64,000 bases of DNA from Niabella soli DSM 19437. GTDB lineage: Bacteria; Bacteroidota; Bacteroidia; Chitinophagales; Chitinophagaceae. The notes beneath the pieces were generated by a model. The model ran no database searches. It saw only the letters and a program-made list of their open reading frames with translations, and had not been told where the DNA came from. The DNA is taken from the NCBI RefSeq assembly GCF_000243115.2, contig NZ_CP007035.1:2542001-2606000 (forward strand). The letters run 5' to 3'. A program made the translations under genes and the position numbers. The first letter of the stretch is position 1. Each line of letters begins with the position of its first letter. Positions 43,056 through 52,616 of the stretch are shown one piece after another.

Positions 43056-43778
43056 ATGAAGAAATTATTTTTTGCCGCTTTTGCTTTAATTATCGGGATC
43101 AGTTCCTGCAATATCGACGACGGGCAGCGGGTGCGGGGCAACGGGCAGGTCCATTCCAAAACGTTTGATCTGAGCGGGTTTGACCGGCTGGATATTAACC
43201 TTCCTGCCGCTGTAATAGTAAAGCAGGACTCTTCCTTTGGGATAAAGATAGAAACAGACGACAACCTGCTTTCGCATCTTATGGTCAACACCGAGAATCA
43301 CACACTGAAGATAGAAGAAAAGGTCAATTTTAACCTGAGAGCCAGCAGGGGTATTAAGATCTATATTTCGATGCCGGTTGTAAAACAAATCACACTTTCC
43401 AGTGCTGCGTCGCTAAAAACTGAAAATAAAATCGAACAAAATGAACCGGTTGGGTTAGATATAAATGAAGCGTCCAGTGCAACCATTGCTCTTAAAACAC
43501 CGGAAGTGAATATAAAGGTAAGCGAGGCCTCTACCCTGGTGGTTTCCGGGGAAACACGCGATGTTAAGGGGCAGGTTAACGAGGCCAGCACCCTTAGAGC
43601 ATATGATCTTAAAGCAGAAAACACCAATATAGAAGCTAATGAAGCCAGCACGGCCAATGTATTTGCGAGCGTGCAGCTCACCGCACAGGCCAATGAAGCT
43701 TCCAGTATCAGTTATATGGGCAATCCACAGGTAAATTCAAATTCCAGTTCTGCGGGGAGTGTGAAGAAAGCGGACTAG
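43056..43778 (+). CDS. DUF2807 (head GIN) lipoprotein with EAS repeats
   Basis: The 240-residue product has a lipoprotein signal (ISSC, C18) and a DUF2807 domain, a right-handed beta-helix-like adhesin fold of unknown function common in Bacteroidota. The core shows five EAS motifs at residues 138, 157, 176, 196 and 214, one per helical turn of about 19 residues, with a related SAAS near 116. It starts RGNGQVHSKTFDLSGFDRLD, typical of the family. It is probably anchored in the envelope. Confidence 0.88.
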   Translation: MKKLFFAAFALIIGISSCNIDDGQRVRGNGQVHSKTFDLSGFDRLDINLPAAVIVKQDSSFGIKIETDDNLLSHLMVNTENHTLKIEEKVNFNLRASRGIKIYISMPVVKQITLSSAASLKTENKIEQNEPVGLDINEASSATIALKTPEVNIKVSEASTLVVSGETRDVKGQVNEASTLRAYDLKAENTNIEANEASTANVFASVQLTAQANEASSISYMGNPQVNSNSSSAGSVKKAD

Positions 43779-43828
43779 GGTAGCAGGTTTTTTGATTCTG
43801 ATCCCATTCTGTATAATTTTCCCGCAGA

Positions 43829-43872
43829 TTTTCGCCGATCTTTTTCGCTGATTTGCACAGATTTTTTTGCAG
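43829..43872. repeat. CGCAGATTTT-type dispersed repeat
   Basis: CCCGCAGATTTTCGCCGATC followed by TTTTTCGCTGATTTGCACAG and ATTTTTTTGC. The same words in the same order (CGCCGATC, CGCAGATTTTTTGCACAG) occur at about 31380-31410. It is AT/GC mixed, has no ORF, and lies between the DUF2807 gene and trpS. Confidence 0.6.
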
Positions 43873-43906
43873 CATGCATTGCGCGTTTAGCATTCCGCAT
43901 AATAGC

Positions 43907-43914
43907 TATCTTTG
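43907..43914 (+). promoter_or_regulatory. Candidate -7 element for trpS
   Basis: TATCTTTG matches TAnnTTTG exactly and ends 6 bases before the trpS ATG, which would give a nearly leaderless mRNA. No -33 match. Confidence 0.35.
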
Positions 43915-43920
43915 CCGGCT

Positions 43921-44925
43921 ATGAATAAGAAAAGTGATATTGTTTTAAGTGGTGTACGGCCAACCGGGACCCTGCATCTCGGTAATTATTTTGGAGCACT
44001 GAGGAATTATGTAAAAATGCAGGAAGAATACAATTGTTACTTTTTTATTGCCGACCTGCATTCGCTTACCACGCATCCTGATACCAAAGAATTAAAAGAA
44101 CATGTGCTTTCCGTTACAGCTTATTACCTGGCTGCAGGGCTGGATCCGGATAAAAGCGTGCTATATTGCCAGAGCGATCTGCCGCAGACCACCGAACTAT
44201 ATTTATATCTGAATATGCTGGCCTACAAAGGTGAGCTGGAAAAAACCACTACGTTTAAAGATAAAGTAAAGCTGCAACCGGAAAATGTAAATGCGGGTTT
44301 GCTTACCTACCCGGTGCTGATGGCTGCGGATATCCTGATTCACCGGGCTAAATATGTTCCCGTAGGCAAGGATCAGGAACAGCACCTGGAAATGACGCGT
44401 ACTTTCGGAAACCGGTTCAACCACCGTTACGGCGAAGTATTCCCTGAGCCCAAAGCCTTTAATTATGGCAATGAACTGCTTAAAGTGCCCAGCCTGGACG
44501 GCGCTGGTAAAATGAGCAAAAGTGAGAACCAATATGCGACGATTTATTTGTCGGACGACGACGATAGCATCCGTAAAAAAATAATGAAGGCCAAAACCGA
44601 CTCCGGCCCCACTGAACCGAATTCGGTAAAACCTGACTATATCGTAAATATTTTTGACCTGATGCGCCTGGTAAGCGCGCCGGCGGTTATTGAAAAATAC
44701 GAGGCAGCTTTTAATGCCTGCACGATCCGCTACGGCGACCTGAAAAAGCAACTGGCAGAAGATATGGTAAATTTCATCAGCCCCATCCGTCAAAAAGCCA
44801 AAGATATACGAGACAACGAAAGCGCATTGAATATTATTTTAAAAGTAGGCGCCCAGAAGGCTGCAGAAAATGCTCAAAAAACCATGCAGTTGGTAAGAAG
44901 CGCGATGGGCCTGAAATACTTTTAA
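43921..44925 (+). CDS. trpS: Tryptophanyl-tRNA synthetase
   Basis: The 334-residue class I synthetase charges tRNA-Trp. The HIGH-type motif is TLHLGN (residues 17-22) after SGVRPTG, and the KMSKS motif is at 197-201 (GAGKMSKSENQ). Length and the C-terminal helical anticodon-binding part are standard. A TTG three codons upstream is in frame, but the ATG at 43921 is the canonical start. Confidence 0.97.
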   Translation: MNKKSDIVLSGVRPTGTLHLGNYFGALRNYVKMQEEYNCYFFIADLHSLTTHPDTKELKEHVLSVTAYYLAAGLDPDKSVLYCQSDLPQTTELYLYLNMLAYKGELEKTTTFKDKVKLQPENVNAGLLTYPVLMAADILIHRAKYVPVGKDQEQHLEMTRTFGNRFNHRYGEVFPEPKAFNYGNELLKVPSLDGAGKMSKSENQYATIYLSDDDDSIRKKIMKAKTDSGPTEPNSVKPDYIVNIFDLMRLVSAPAVIEKYEAAFNACTIRYGDLKKQLAEDMVNFISPIRQKAKDIRDNESALNIILKVGAQKAAENAQKTMQLVRSAMGLKYF

Positions 44926-45116
44926 AAAGCTGCTTAGAAAAGTGTTCCACTAAACTGCAACACTATTTAAACCATTAAGAATTAAGATTTATTAAGAAAT
45001 ACTGACGATTATGCCAGGTTTTAATTCTGAATTGTTTTGCAAGTTTAGAGAAAAATAAAAAGCCATTTAAAAAAGAATAATTATTTTCAACTTCAAAAGT
45101 CTCTTATCCGCTTCAT

Positions 45117-45755
45117 ATGGCCAAGTCAAAGTCCAAACCCAAGCATATTGCCATTGCCGGTAACATTGGCGCCGGTAAAACAACGCTGACCGAGATGCTG
45201 AGCAAGCATTATAAATGGATCCCCAATTTTGAAGATGTGGACCATAATCCTTACCTGATGGACTTTTACGAGGATATGCCCCGCTGGAGCTTTAACCTGC
45301 AGATCTACTTTTTAAACAGCCGGCTAAAACAACTGATCGAAATACAAACCGGTACAGAAACCGTCATCCAGGACCGCACCATTTATGAGGATGCCAATAT
45401 TTTTGCTCCCAACCTGCATGAAATGGGATTAATGAGCAAGAGAGACTTTGACAATTATTACCAGTTTTTTACTACGCTGAAATCGATGGTAAATCCACCC
45501 GATCTTATGATCTATTTGAATGCATCGGTACCAACGCTGGTGGGACAAATTCAGAAACGGGGCCGTGAGTACGAGGAAAATATCCGCCTGGATTACTTGA
45601 AGCGCCTGAACGAATATTACAACAAATGGATCGCCGGTTATAAAGAAGGCAAGCTGCTTATTATTGATGTAGATAAAAATAACTTCGCCGACAACAGCGA
45701 GGATTTCGGTAAAATCATTTCCAAAATCGATTCCCAGTTGTACGGATTATTTTGA
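45117..45755 (+). CDS. Deoxynucleoside kinase (dNK family)
   Basis: The 212-residue product is a deoxyadenosine/deoxyguanosine-type kinase. The P-loop GNIGAGKTT is at about residues 15-23 and NPYLMDFYEDMPRWSF at about 47-62. The DR motif is in VIQDRTIYEDANIF near 93, and a lid region follows with the arginines of QIQKRGREYEENI. It salvages deoxynucleosides. It is followed 24 bases later by the secreted nuclease/phosphatase gene on the same strand. Confidence 0.92.
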   Translation: MAKSKSKPKHIAIAGNIGAGKTTLTEMLSKHYKWIPNFEDVDHNPYLMDFYEDMPRWSFNLQIYFLNSRLKQLIEIQTGTETVIQDRTIYEDANIFAPNLHEMGLMSKRDFDNYYQFFTTLKSMVNPPDLMIYLNASVPTLVGQIQKRGREYEENIRLDYLKRLNEYYNKWIAGYKEGKLLIIDVDKNNFADNSEDFGKIISKIDSQLYGLF

Positions 45756-45779
45756 GCCCTTACCAGTACTAAATATGTT

Positions 45780-46616
45780 ATGAAAAAAAATTTACTCCTT
45801 TTTGTATCCTGTCTGCTGGTTCACATAGCCGGCCAGGCACAACAGTTGAAAGTAGCCAGCTACAATCTCCGGTATGACAATTCCGGAGACGTGGGAAATT
45901 TATGGAAAGACCGGTCGGCTGCGGTAATTAGTTTAATACGCTACCACAACTTTGATATCTTCGGCACACAGGAGGGTTTAAAAAATCAACTGGATGATAT
46001 CAGCAGCCACCTGCCTGAATATTCCCGCTATGGCAAAGGCCGTGACGATGGAGCCGATGCAGGAGAACACTCTGCTATCTTTTACAAAAAAGACAAATAT
46101 ACATTGCTCCGGTCTGGAGATTTCTGGTTATCGGAAACTCCTGACCAACCCGGCAAAGGATGGGATGCCAAATGTTGTAACCGCATCTGCTCCTGGGTGC
46201 AGCTCAAAGAAAATAAAACCGGAAAAAAGTTTTATTTCTTTAATGTTCACTTCGATCATGAAGGGAAAGTGGCCCGGGAAGAAAGCGCCAAGCTGATCCT
46301 GAAAAAGATCAACAGCATCGCAGCGGGAAGCAATACCATCCTCACCGGAGATTTTAATGGCAACCGCAGTTCTGTTCCTTACAAGACATTGGCGAGCGGA
46401 ACGCTGCTAAAAGACAGTTATACAGATGTAAAATATCCTTATGAAAATAACGGATCATTTAATGCTTTTGGCAAAGCAGTTGACCGTAACGATGTCATTG
46501 ACCATATTTTCATAACTAAAAACGGAAAAGCTTTGCAATGGGGGATCTTAACGGATACTTATCGGGGGAAATTCCCGTCGGATCACTTTCCGGTGGAGGC
46601 TGTTCTCTATTTTTAA
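45780..46616 (+). CDS. Secreted endonuclease/exonuclease/phosphatase family protein
   Basis: The 278-residue product has a signal peptide (about 1-21) and the DNase I-like EEP fold. Catalytic-site residues are visible: N in VASYNLRYD, E in FGTQEGL, H in FFNVHFDHEG, DxN in TGDFNGN, and the final DH in IDHIF and SDHFPVEAV. Members cleave phosphodiester or phosphomonoester bonds in nucleic acids, lipids or sugar phosphates. Secreted members are often near SusCD genes in Bacteroidota. The SusCD operon here is convergent, across a terminator, so a link is only suggestive. Confidence 0.9.
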   Translation: MKKNLLLFVSCLLVHIAGQAQQLKVASYNLRYDNSGDVGNLWKDRSAAVISLIRYHNFDIFGTQEGLKNQLDDISSHLPEYSRYGKGRDDGADAGEHSAIFYKKDKYTLLRSGDFWLSETPDQPGKGWDAKCCNRICSWVQLKENKTGKKFYFFNVHFDHEGKVAREESAKLILKKINSIAAGSNTILTGDFNGNRSSVPYKTLASGTLLKDSYTDVKYPYENNGSFNAFGKAVDRNDVIDHIFITKNGKALQWGILTDTYRGKFPSDHFPVEAVLYF

Positions 46617-46658
46617 AACAGTTCCCGCAGCAACACACCGTATTCATTTCGTTGAAAT

Positions 46659-46693
46659 AAAAGACCGGGCAATTTTTATTGCCCGGTCTTTTT
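46659..46693. terminator. Bidirectional intrinsic terminator
   Basis: AAAAGACCGGGCAA (46659-46672) pairs with TTGCCCGGTCTTTT (46679-46692), a 14-bp stem with a 6-base loop and T-rich flanks on both strands. It lies between the convergent EEP gene and the susD stop. Confidence 0.88.
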
Positions 46694-46712
46694 AACTATT
46701 GATCAGCTCCCA

Positions 46713-48305
46713 TTACCATCCCGGCGTTTGTTTATAGGCCCCGTTACTATTGGAAAGTACATTGGCTGCAATAGGCCATGCCGCTTTTGCAGCGGTATAA
46801 TTGCGTGCCGCCCATACCTGCTGAATAGTAAACGAAGAAGCGGGATCCGTTTTATTTGCATAATTCCTGCCATGCAATGGCGCATTGATCTTCGCAACAT
46901 CATTCCAGCGTTTCAGATCCATGCAACGATCGGTCCATTCACAGGCTAATTCGCAACGGCGCTCGTGTTTCAGATCATCCATTGTAGGGCTTGTTTTGGG
47001 AGCCAGCCCCACCCGTGCACGCACTTCATTCAAGGGAGCGGCGGCATCCGCATTCCTGCCCAGTTGTATCAGCGCTTCGGCCTTAAACAGCAGGATCTCT
47101 GCATAACGCATTAAAGGCAAATTGAGCGAAGTAGTGGGATAGTCACCATTCTGATTGATGTAAAGATTTGTTTTAGAATCCCCATTTGTACCGTAACTGT
47201 AGGGCTCCATATATTTATTGATCTGAAAGCCTGAAAGGCTATTGGTAGAATAGTATTTTTTACTGAGCCCAAAATACGTAAACGAATCGCCAAACTTTAA
47301 AATAGTGGCCTCACGGCGGGGATCATTTGCTTCATATTCGTCGTACAATTCTTCGGTGGGTTGAAAATATCCCCAGCCATTATACAGGCCCCATCCCTTA
47401 TTCTCCAATACCACACCCATAAACTCCGAGCCACCCTGGGTGCCGGAATTTACAGACCAGATGTATTCGCTGCTCCAGTTATTGGCAATTTTAAAAACAG
47501 ATTTGTAATTATCAGCAGGTGTTGCCTGTCCTGTGATTAACGACCGGCCGCAGTCGTTTTTGATCTTATCGCATAAATCGGGGATCAGCGCCCATTTGCT
47601 ATTATCGTATTGTGCCCAATAGGCGTAGGTTTTCACCAGGTATCCGAGGGCGGCAGCCTTATGGGCACGGCCTTTATCGGCATCGCTATATGTGCTGAAT
47701 AAGGGAAGCATGTCTGCGGCCTTCTGAAAATCGCTGGCAATAATGGCGTAATTGTCGGTCACCGAAGGAAGCTGCGGAGGCACCCGGGTACCAAACTCTT
47801 TGTTTTCCACGCCATCATAGGGCACGCCCTGCGTTTTACTTCCCCATAGATAAGCGATCCAGAAGTGCGCGAATCCCCTGATGAAATAAGCTTCACCAAG
47901 GCTACGCTTTCTTAAATCCTCGGAAATATTAGTTGCTGCAGGCAAGCCGGCTATCGCCTGGTTGGCCTTATTGAGCATAAAATACAGATCATTCCAGCCC
48001 TGAGCCAAATACCCTTCGTCACCGGTGCAGATGAAATTTTTTATATTCTCTGCACTCGCCTTTGCTCTACCCACAATTAAATCATCGCTGGCATTTTGCA
48101 TATAGAAAAGGTCCCTGCCCCAGGTGCTTTCATAAGAAAAAGGAATATACAATGCGGCCACGGACTTTGTAACCATATCCACCCCATCCCATTGATAGGC
48201 CGCGCTGGGAGTGCCATTCGGCTTTGTGTCTACCCAGTTTTTTGAACAGGAGTTCAACAACACCCCGGCTGATAAAACAAGACAAATAATTATTAAACGC
48301 TTCAT
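46713..48305 (-). CDS. SusD/RagB-like nutrient-binding lipoprotein
   Basis: The 530-residue product has a lipoprotein signal (LNSC, C20) and the SusD organisation. N-terminal helical TPR-like parts contain LAQGWNDLYFMLNKANQAI and GEAYFIRGFAHFWIAYLWG. The C-terminal RagB/SusD region has LPLMRYAEILLFKAEALIQLG and ERRCELACEWTDRCMDLKRW. It caps the TonB-dependent SusC channel at the cell surface and binds the incoming nutrient. It is 17 bases downstream of the susC-like gene. No glycosidase is nearby, so the substrate is not known. Confidence 0.95.
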   Translation of the reverse strand: MKRLIIICLVLSAGVLLNSCSKNWVDTKPNGTPSAAYQWDGVDMVTKSVAALYIPFSYESTWGRDLFYMQNASDDLIVGRAKASAENIKNFICTGDEGYLAQGWNDLYFMLNKANQAIAGLPAATNISEDLRKRSLGEAYFIRGFAHFWIAYLWGSKTQGVPYDGVENKEFGTRVPPQLPSVTDNYAIIASDFQKAADMLPLFSTYSDADKGRAHKAAALGYLVKTYAYWAQYDNSKWALIPDLCDKIKNDCGRSLITGQATPADNYKSVFKIANNWSSEYIWSVNSGTQGGSEFMGVVLENKGWGLYNGWGYFQPTEELYDEYEANDPRREATILKFGDSFTYFGLSKKYYSTNSLSGFQINKYMEPYSYGTNGDSKTNLYINQNGDYPTTSLNLPLMRYAEILLFKAEALIQLGRNADAAAPLNEVRARVGLAPKTSPTMDDLKHERRCELACEWTDRCMDLKRWNDVAKINAPLHGRNYANKTDPASSFTIQQVWAARNYTAAKAAWPIAANVLSNSNGAYKQTPGW

Positions 48306-48322
48306 TTCAGTATTTTTTTTTA

Positions 48323-51300
48323 TTATAAGGAAAGTTTTACACCTGCAGCAAATACCCGGGCCACGGGAAACTGCCCGCCATCAAAGCCCATACCGCCCAC
48401 TTCAGGATCCATACCGGTGTACTTGGTAATGGTGATCAGGTTATCGCCACTCAGGTACACCCGAAGACTGCTGTTCTTTAAGAACCTGGGGAAATTATAC
48501 CCGATGACCAGGCTTTTTAACCGGACATAATTCCCATTTTCCAGGTACCAATCGGAAGCCGTTCCAAAGTTTTTATTGGGGTCGCTGGCTGAAATAATCG
48601 GAATGTTAGAGCCGGTGTTGGTAGGCGACCAGGCGTCCAGAATTTTATTCCAGCGGTTGTATCCCTGTTCGGAGGCGTTTAAAGTAGATTCTTTAAGTGC
48701 ATGGAATAATTTTACCCCGCCTACTCCCTGCCAGAACATACTGAAATCAAAGCTCTTCCAGGCAAGGTTCAGGGTAAACCCATAGCTCAGCTTAGGCAAT
48801 GCATTTCCCATGTACACGCGGTCTTTATCATCAATCTTGCCATCGCTATTTTCATCAACAAATTTGAGATCGCCGGCTTTTGCGTTGGGCTGGATCCGGT
48901 TGCCGTTCTTATCCTTATAAGCTGCGGCATCAGCATCGCTTTGGAAAATGCCGGCAGTTTTGATAAGATAATACGAGAGATAAGGTTGCCCTACGGTAGA
49001 ACGATAAGGCGCCAGGGTGCCCCTCCAAACGCTGCCGTCCGTCCACTCAGATCCAGGGTTTCCATCAATATACTCCACCCGGTTTTTTAAAGTAGCCAGA
49101 TTTCCACTGATCTCATACCCCAGTTGTCCGGTCCGGTCCTTCCAGGTTGCCGCAAACTCCAAACCGGTATTTCTTATCTTTCCCTGATTGATCAGCGGCG
49201 CGCCAAATCCAAAAGTATTGGGCCAGTTCAGGGTTTGAGTAGTAATCAGATTAAAAGTTTGTTTATCAAAATAATCGAATGTGAAGGTCAGCTTATCATT
49301 TAAAACACCCAGGTCAAGTCCCAGGTCTTTTTGTTCGGCTGTTTCCCAGGTAAGCGTAGGATTGTTGAAGGAGCTTACATAAAATGCCGTTGTCTGCGGA
49401 GCCCCTACTCCCACCTGGTTGGTCGCATCCCCTTTTAATTGGGGGTACCCATAGTTAACGCTTACAGAGCTCAGGTTGCCGATGCGCCCCCAACTTCCAC
49501 GTATTTTTAGCAGATCTATACTTTCTGCCAAACCCTGAAAAAACGGTTCTGAGCTTATTTTCCAGGCAGCAGTAACACCTGGTGAGCCCAGGGTGCGATG
49601 CCCGATGGCCAGTCTTCCGGCATTGTCGTAACGATAACTGCCTGTAACAAAATACCGGTCGGCCCAACTATATATCACTCTTCCGACATAAGAAAGATTC
49701 CGGTCGGCCCAATCCCAGCTATCCGGTTTCATATACAGATCAGCAACATTACCCGGTGTTATATCGGCCATGTTTGCAAAAAACTGTGCCCAGTTAGCCT
49801 CCAGTGCAAATGATTTTGCGGAAGCGCTAAACCCTTTTCCCGATTCCTCTTCGGCAGTAGTTGAAACCATCGCGCCCAGATTATGCCGGCCAAACCTGCG
49901 TTCATAATTCAAGGTATTTTCCCAAAACCATTTATAAGTTTTATCGGTCAAATAAGACAGGGAGTTCATTTTATCGGGTTTCCCAGGCTCCGTGCGGGCA
50001 GGAACAAAGTTTTTATACAAGGATTGCCCCTGGCGATAGGAGAAGCGGGAGGTAAAGGACAGCCCTTTTACATAATTAAACACTTTCAATTCTGAAACAG
50101 ATTGTACATCAGTGGATTTATCATAGGGCTTGTTGCGAAGCAGTGTTGCCACAGGGTTTATTACGTCGCCATGAATCCCCAGGTATAAGGAATCTGCGCG
50201 CGGCCCTACTCCTCCAAAACTACCGTCCGGATAGTAAACCGTAGCAGACCGGGGCATATAAATCGCGGAGAGGATAGTGCCACTATACCCGCTCTCGGTA
50301 GCAGTTCCCCGTTTATCATGATTATTATAGAAGAGCTCCTGCCGGAAGCTTATGTGGTTATTAAATTTATAATTGGCGTTAAAGCGCAGCGACATATTTT
50401 TAGCATAGGTATTAATAAGGGTACCCTGGTTTTCTTCATAACGACCTTCAAATAAGGTGCTGAATTTATCGGTACCTGCGTTCACCGTAACGGTTTGCCG
50501 CTGGATGAGCCCGGTTCTGAAAATGGAATTGATCCAATCCGTACGGGTCACTTGTGCATAAGGATATACCGAAGCATCCCAGCCTGGAAGCGGATTCTGT
50601 CCCGCATTCTTTGCCGCAAGGTTGGCCACCTGGGCTTCCTGCTGCGCGTTTAAAGATTGCGGCAGTCTCCATGCGTTTTTGGTACCTACAAAACCGTTAT
50701 ATTCTACCCGAGGCTTTCCTTGTGCTGCCTGACGCGTGGTAATCAATACCACACCGGCGGCTCCGGAAAAAGCTCCATAAATAGCTGCTGAGGCGGCATC
50801 TTTGAGCACAGTGATCGATTCTACATCAGCCGGGTTATAGGGTGCATCGGGCACCCCGTCTACCACATACAGGACTTTATCGCCATTGCGTGACCCTACT
50901 CCACGGATCATTACATTGGGCGCTTGATCAGGATGCCCGCCATTATTTACAATCATAACGCCCGGCACCTTACCCTGAATCATACTCATAGCATCCACCA
51001 CCGGCCGTTCTTTTATCTGGGCCATATCCGGCACTGTTGACACTGAGGCGGAAAGATCCTTTTTGCGCATCGATCCGTAACCAATGACTACTACCTTATC
51101 CAATGTATTACCCGCGGGCTGCAACACAACGCTTAGCGAAATACGGCTGCCTTCCTTTATTTCATAGCCTTGCAGCGTATCCGCTTTATACCCTACATAA
51201 CTAAAAATAAAGCGATAACCAGACCCTGGGGGCAGGTTGGTGATCGTGAACAAACCATTTGAGTTGGTCATTGTTCTGCTGTCCGAATTGGAGTTGCCTG

Positions 51301-51460
51301 CATCCGGCGTTTTCTGCGCTACTACAGAAACGCCCGCGAGCGCCTCGCCGTTTTCATTTTTTACCACCCCCGTTACCGAGTTAGATACAGCTCGCTGCCC
51401 GTGCACCTGAGCATACCGGGCACTAATGAGCAATAGCAACATAATAAGTAATTGCTTCAT
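48323..51460 (-). CDS. SusC/RagA-like TonB-dependent outer-membrane transporter
   Basis: The 1045-residue product has a signal peptide (about 1-22) and a carboxypeptidase-regulatory-like domain (about 28-113, VTGVVKNENGEALAGVSVVA). The plug domain starts with VVVIGYGSMRKKDLSASVS, and a long beta-barrel ends with ARVFAAGVKLSL. There is no N-terminal STN signalling domain before the regulatory-like domain. It imports large nutrients with the SusD partner, powered by TonB. It is 70 bases downstream of the FecR gene and probably transcribed by the adjacent sigma factor. Confidence 0.95.
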   Translation of the reverse strand: MKQLLIMLLLLISARYAQVHGQRAVSNSVTGVVKNENGEALAGVSVVAQKTPDAGNSNSDSRTMTNSNGLFTITNLPPGSGYRFIFSYVGYKADTLQGYEIKEGSRISLSVVLQPAGNTLDKVVVIGYGSMRKKDLSASVSTVPDMAQIKERPVVDAMSMIQGKVPGVMIVNNGGHPDQAPNVMIRGVGSRNGDKVLYVVDGVPDAPYNPADVESITVLKDAASAAIYGAFSGAAGVVLITTRQAAQGKPRVEYNGFVGTKNAWRLPQSLNAQQEAQVANLAAKNAGQNPLPGWDASVYPYAQVTRTDWINSIFRTGLIQRQTVTVNAGTDKFSTLFEGRYEENQGTLINTYAKNMSLRFNANYKFNNHISFRQELFYNNHDKRGTATESGYSGTILSAIYMPRSATVYYPDGSFGGVGPRADSLYLGIHGDVINPVATLLRNKPYDKSTDVQSVSELKVFNYVKGLSFTSRFSYRQGQSLYKNFVPARTEPGKPDKMNSLSYLTDKTYKWFWENTLNYERRFGRHNLGAMVSTTAEEESGKGFSASAKSFALEANWAQFFANMADITPGNVADLYMKPDSWDWADRNLSYVGRVIYSWADRYFVTGSYRYDNAGRLAIGHRTLGSPGVTAAWKISSEPFFQGLAESIDLLKIRGSWGRIGNLSSVSVNYGYPQLKGDATNQVGVGAPQTTAFYVSSFNNPTLTWETAEQKDLGLDLGVLNDKLTFTFDYFDKQTFNLITTQTLNWPNTFGFGAPLINQGKIRNTGLEFAATWKDRTGQLGYEISGNLATLKNRVEYIDGNPGSEWTDGSVWRGTLAPYRSTVGQPYLSYYLIKTAGIFQSDADAAAYKDKNGNRIQPNAKAGDLKFVDENSDGKIDDKDRVYMGNALPKLSYGFTLNLAWKSFDFSMFWQGVGGVKLFHALKESTLNASEQGYNRWNKILDAWSPTNTGSNIPIISASDPNKNFGTASDWYLENGNYVRLKSLVIGYNFPRFLKNSSLRVYLSGDNLITITKYTGMDPEVGGMGFDGGQFPVARVFAAGVKLSL

Positions 51461-51530
51461 AAGAGATTTCGATTTAAATGTGAAACTTTGATAGAAAAAA
51501 TGAGGTCCGCCTCATCACAAGGGCGTGGGA

Positions 51531-52553
51531 CTACTCATCGGGTTGAATTAAAAAGCCGGTTTTTGTTTTGTTAATTTTTAAATGATTCAATAATGCCAGG
51601 GTATTCAGGAACTGTTCAACAGTTTCTTTTGAAGATTTATAGGCGCCGGTAAAACGCATCTCTTTTAATGTAGTTTCGTTTACAACTATTTTCACATGGC
51701 ATGCATCTTCCATTTTTTTCAACACAGCCGTCATTGTTTCGTTATCAAATTTGAGTACAATATCATTTGCCGGCGCCTGAGTGGTGGCAGTTGTTTTTAT
51801 TTTCCCTGGTTCTTTTTTTATAAATGATCGTACCCTGTCTGAAAAACGAACATTGTCGAATTGTAGTTCCTGACCGGGCATTAAAAATACAGGCACCCTA
51901 TTTTTCAGCGCCTTTGACTCTTTTTGCACTACCACCTTACCTTCATGCAAGCGAACCTTTGTTATCTTATTTCTGTCATCTACAGTAAAGACTGTTCCCA
52001 GCGCTGTTACATTTATGTTTTTAGCATGCACACAGAAGGGGCGCGTATGATCTTTAGCTACTGAAAAAGAAGCGCAACCTACCAAATCAACATCTCTCCG
52101 GTTGCCGAAAACTGAATCAAAACACACACTACTGCCCGGCAGTAAGGAAACGATTGATCCGTCTGGAAGTTTTATTGTTTTCGTTACAAAAGATGTGTCC
52201 TGTATCAGTTTACGCGGAGGGATCGCTACAGCAACACGCTTCTCAGCGGGCAACACCGGCTTCTTTTTTATTAAAAGACCTGCAATGGAAAACAGGAACA
52301 GGACACTCGCCGCTGCCATCATCCAGCGTCGGTAGGGAACAACCGGTCTTATTTTTTTCGAAATACGCCTGCGCATGCGATCCGAGATGGCCGCAGCAAT
52401 GGGTTCGTGCTCAAAGGAGTTCCAGTTTTCCTCCGTCAGGTATTGCTCCACTATTTCCGGATGCTGCAACAGCCATTGCCGGATCTCCTGCTCCTGCGGG
52501 GCAGTGCATTCGCCATTAAAAAACTGTTGTAATAGTTCCGGAGTTACATCCAT
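51531..52553 (-). CDS. FecR-type anti-sigma factor
   Basis: The 340-residue product has a cytoplasmic N-terminal part (about 1-78), one transmembrane helix (about 80-99, MAAASVLFLFSIAGLLI) and a periplasmic FecR domain (IKLPDGSIVSLLPGSSVCF and NINVTALGTVFTV). The C-terminal DUF4974 domain ends at the last 75 residues (DIVLKFDNETMTAVLKKMED). It holds the ECF sigma factor encoded upstream and releases it when the transporter signals. The ATG at 52553 is 63 bases after the sigma gene. Confidence 0.93.
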   Translation of the reverse strand: MDVTPELLQQFFNGECTAPQEQEIRQWLLQHPEIVEQYLTEENWNSFEHEPIAAAISDRMRRRISKKIRPVVPYRRWMMAAASVLFLFSIAGLLIKKKPVLPAEKRVAVAIPPRKLIQDTSFVTKTIKLPDGSIVSLLPGSSVCFDSVFGNRRDVDLVGCASFSVAKDHTRPFCVHAKNINVTALGTVFTVDDRNKITKVRLHEGKVVVQKESKALKNRVPVFLMPGQELQFDNVRFSDRVRSFIKKEPGKIKTTATTQAPANDIVLKFDNETMTAVLKKMEDACHVKIVVNETTLKEMRFTGAYKSSKETVEQFLNTLALLNHLKINKTKTGFLIQPDE

Positions 52554-52616
52554 ACTCTATTATTCGTACGAACGAAAAAAATCCCCTACATGGGTACGTT
52601 TTTTTTTGAAAAAATA

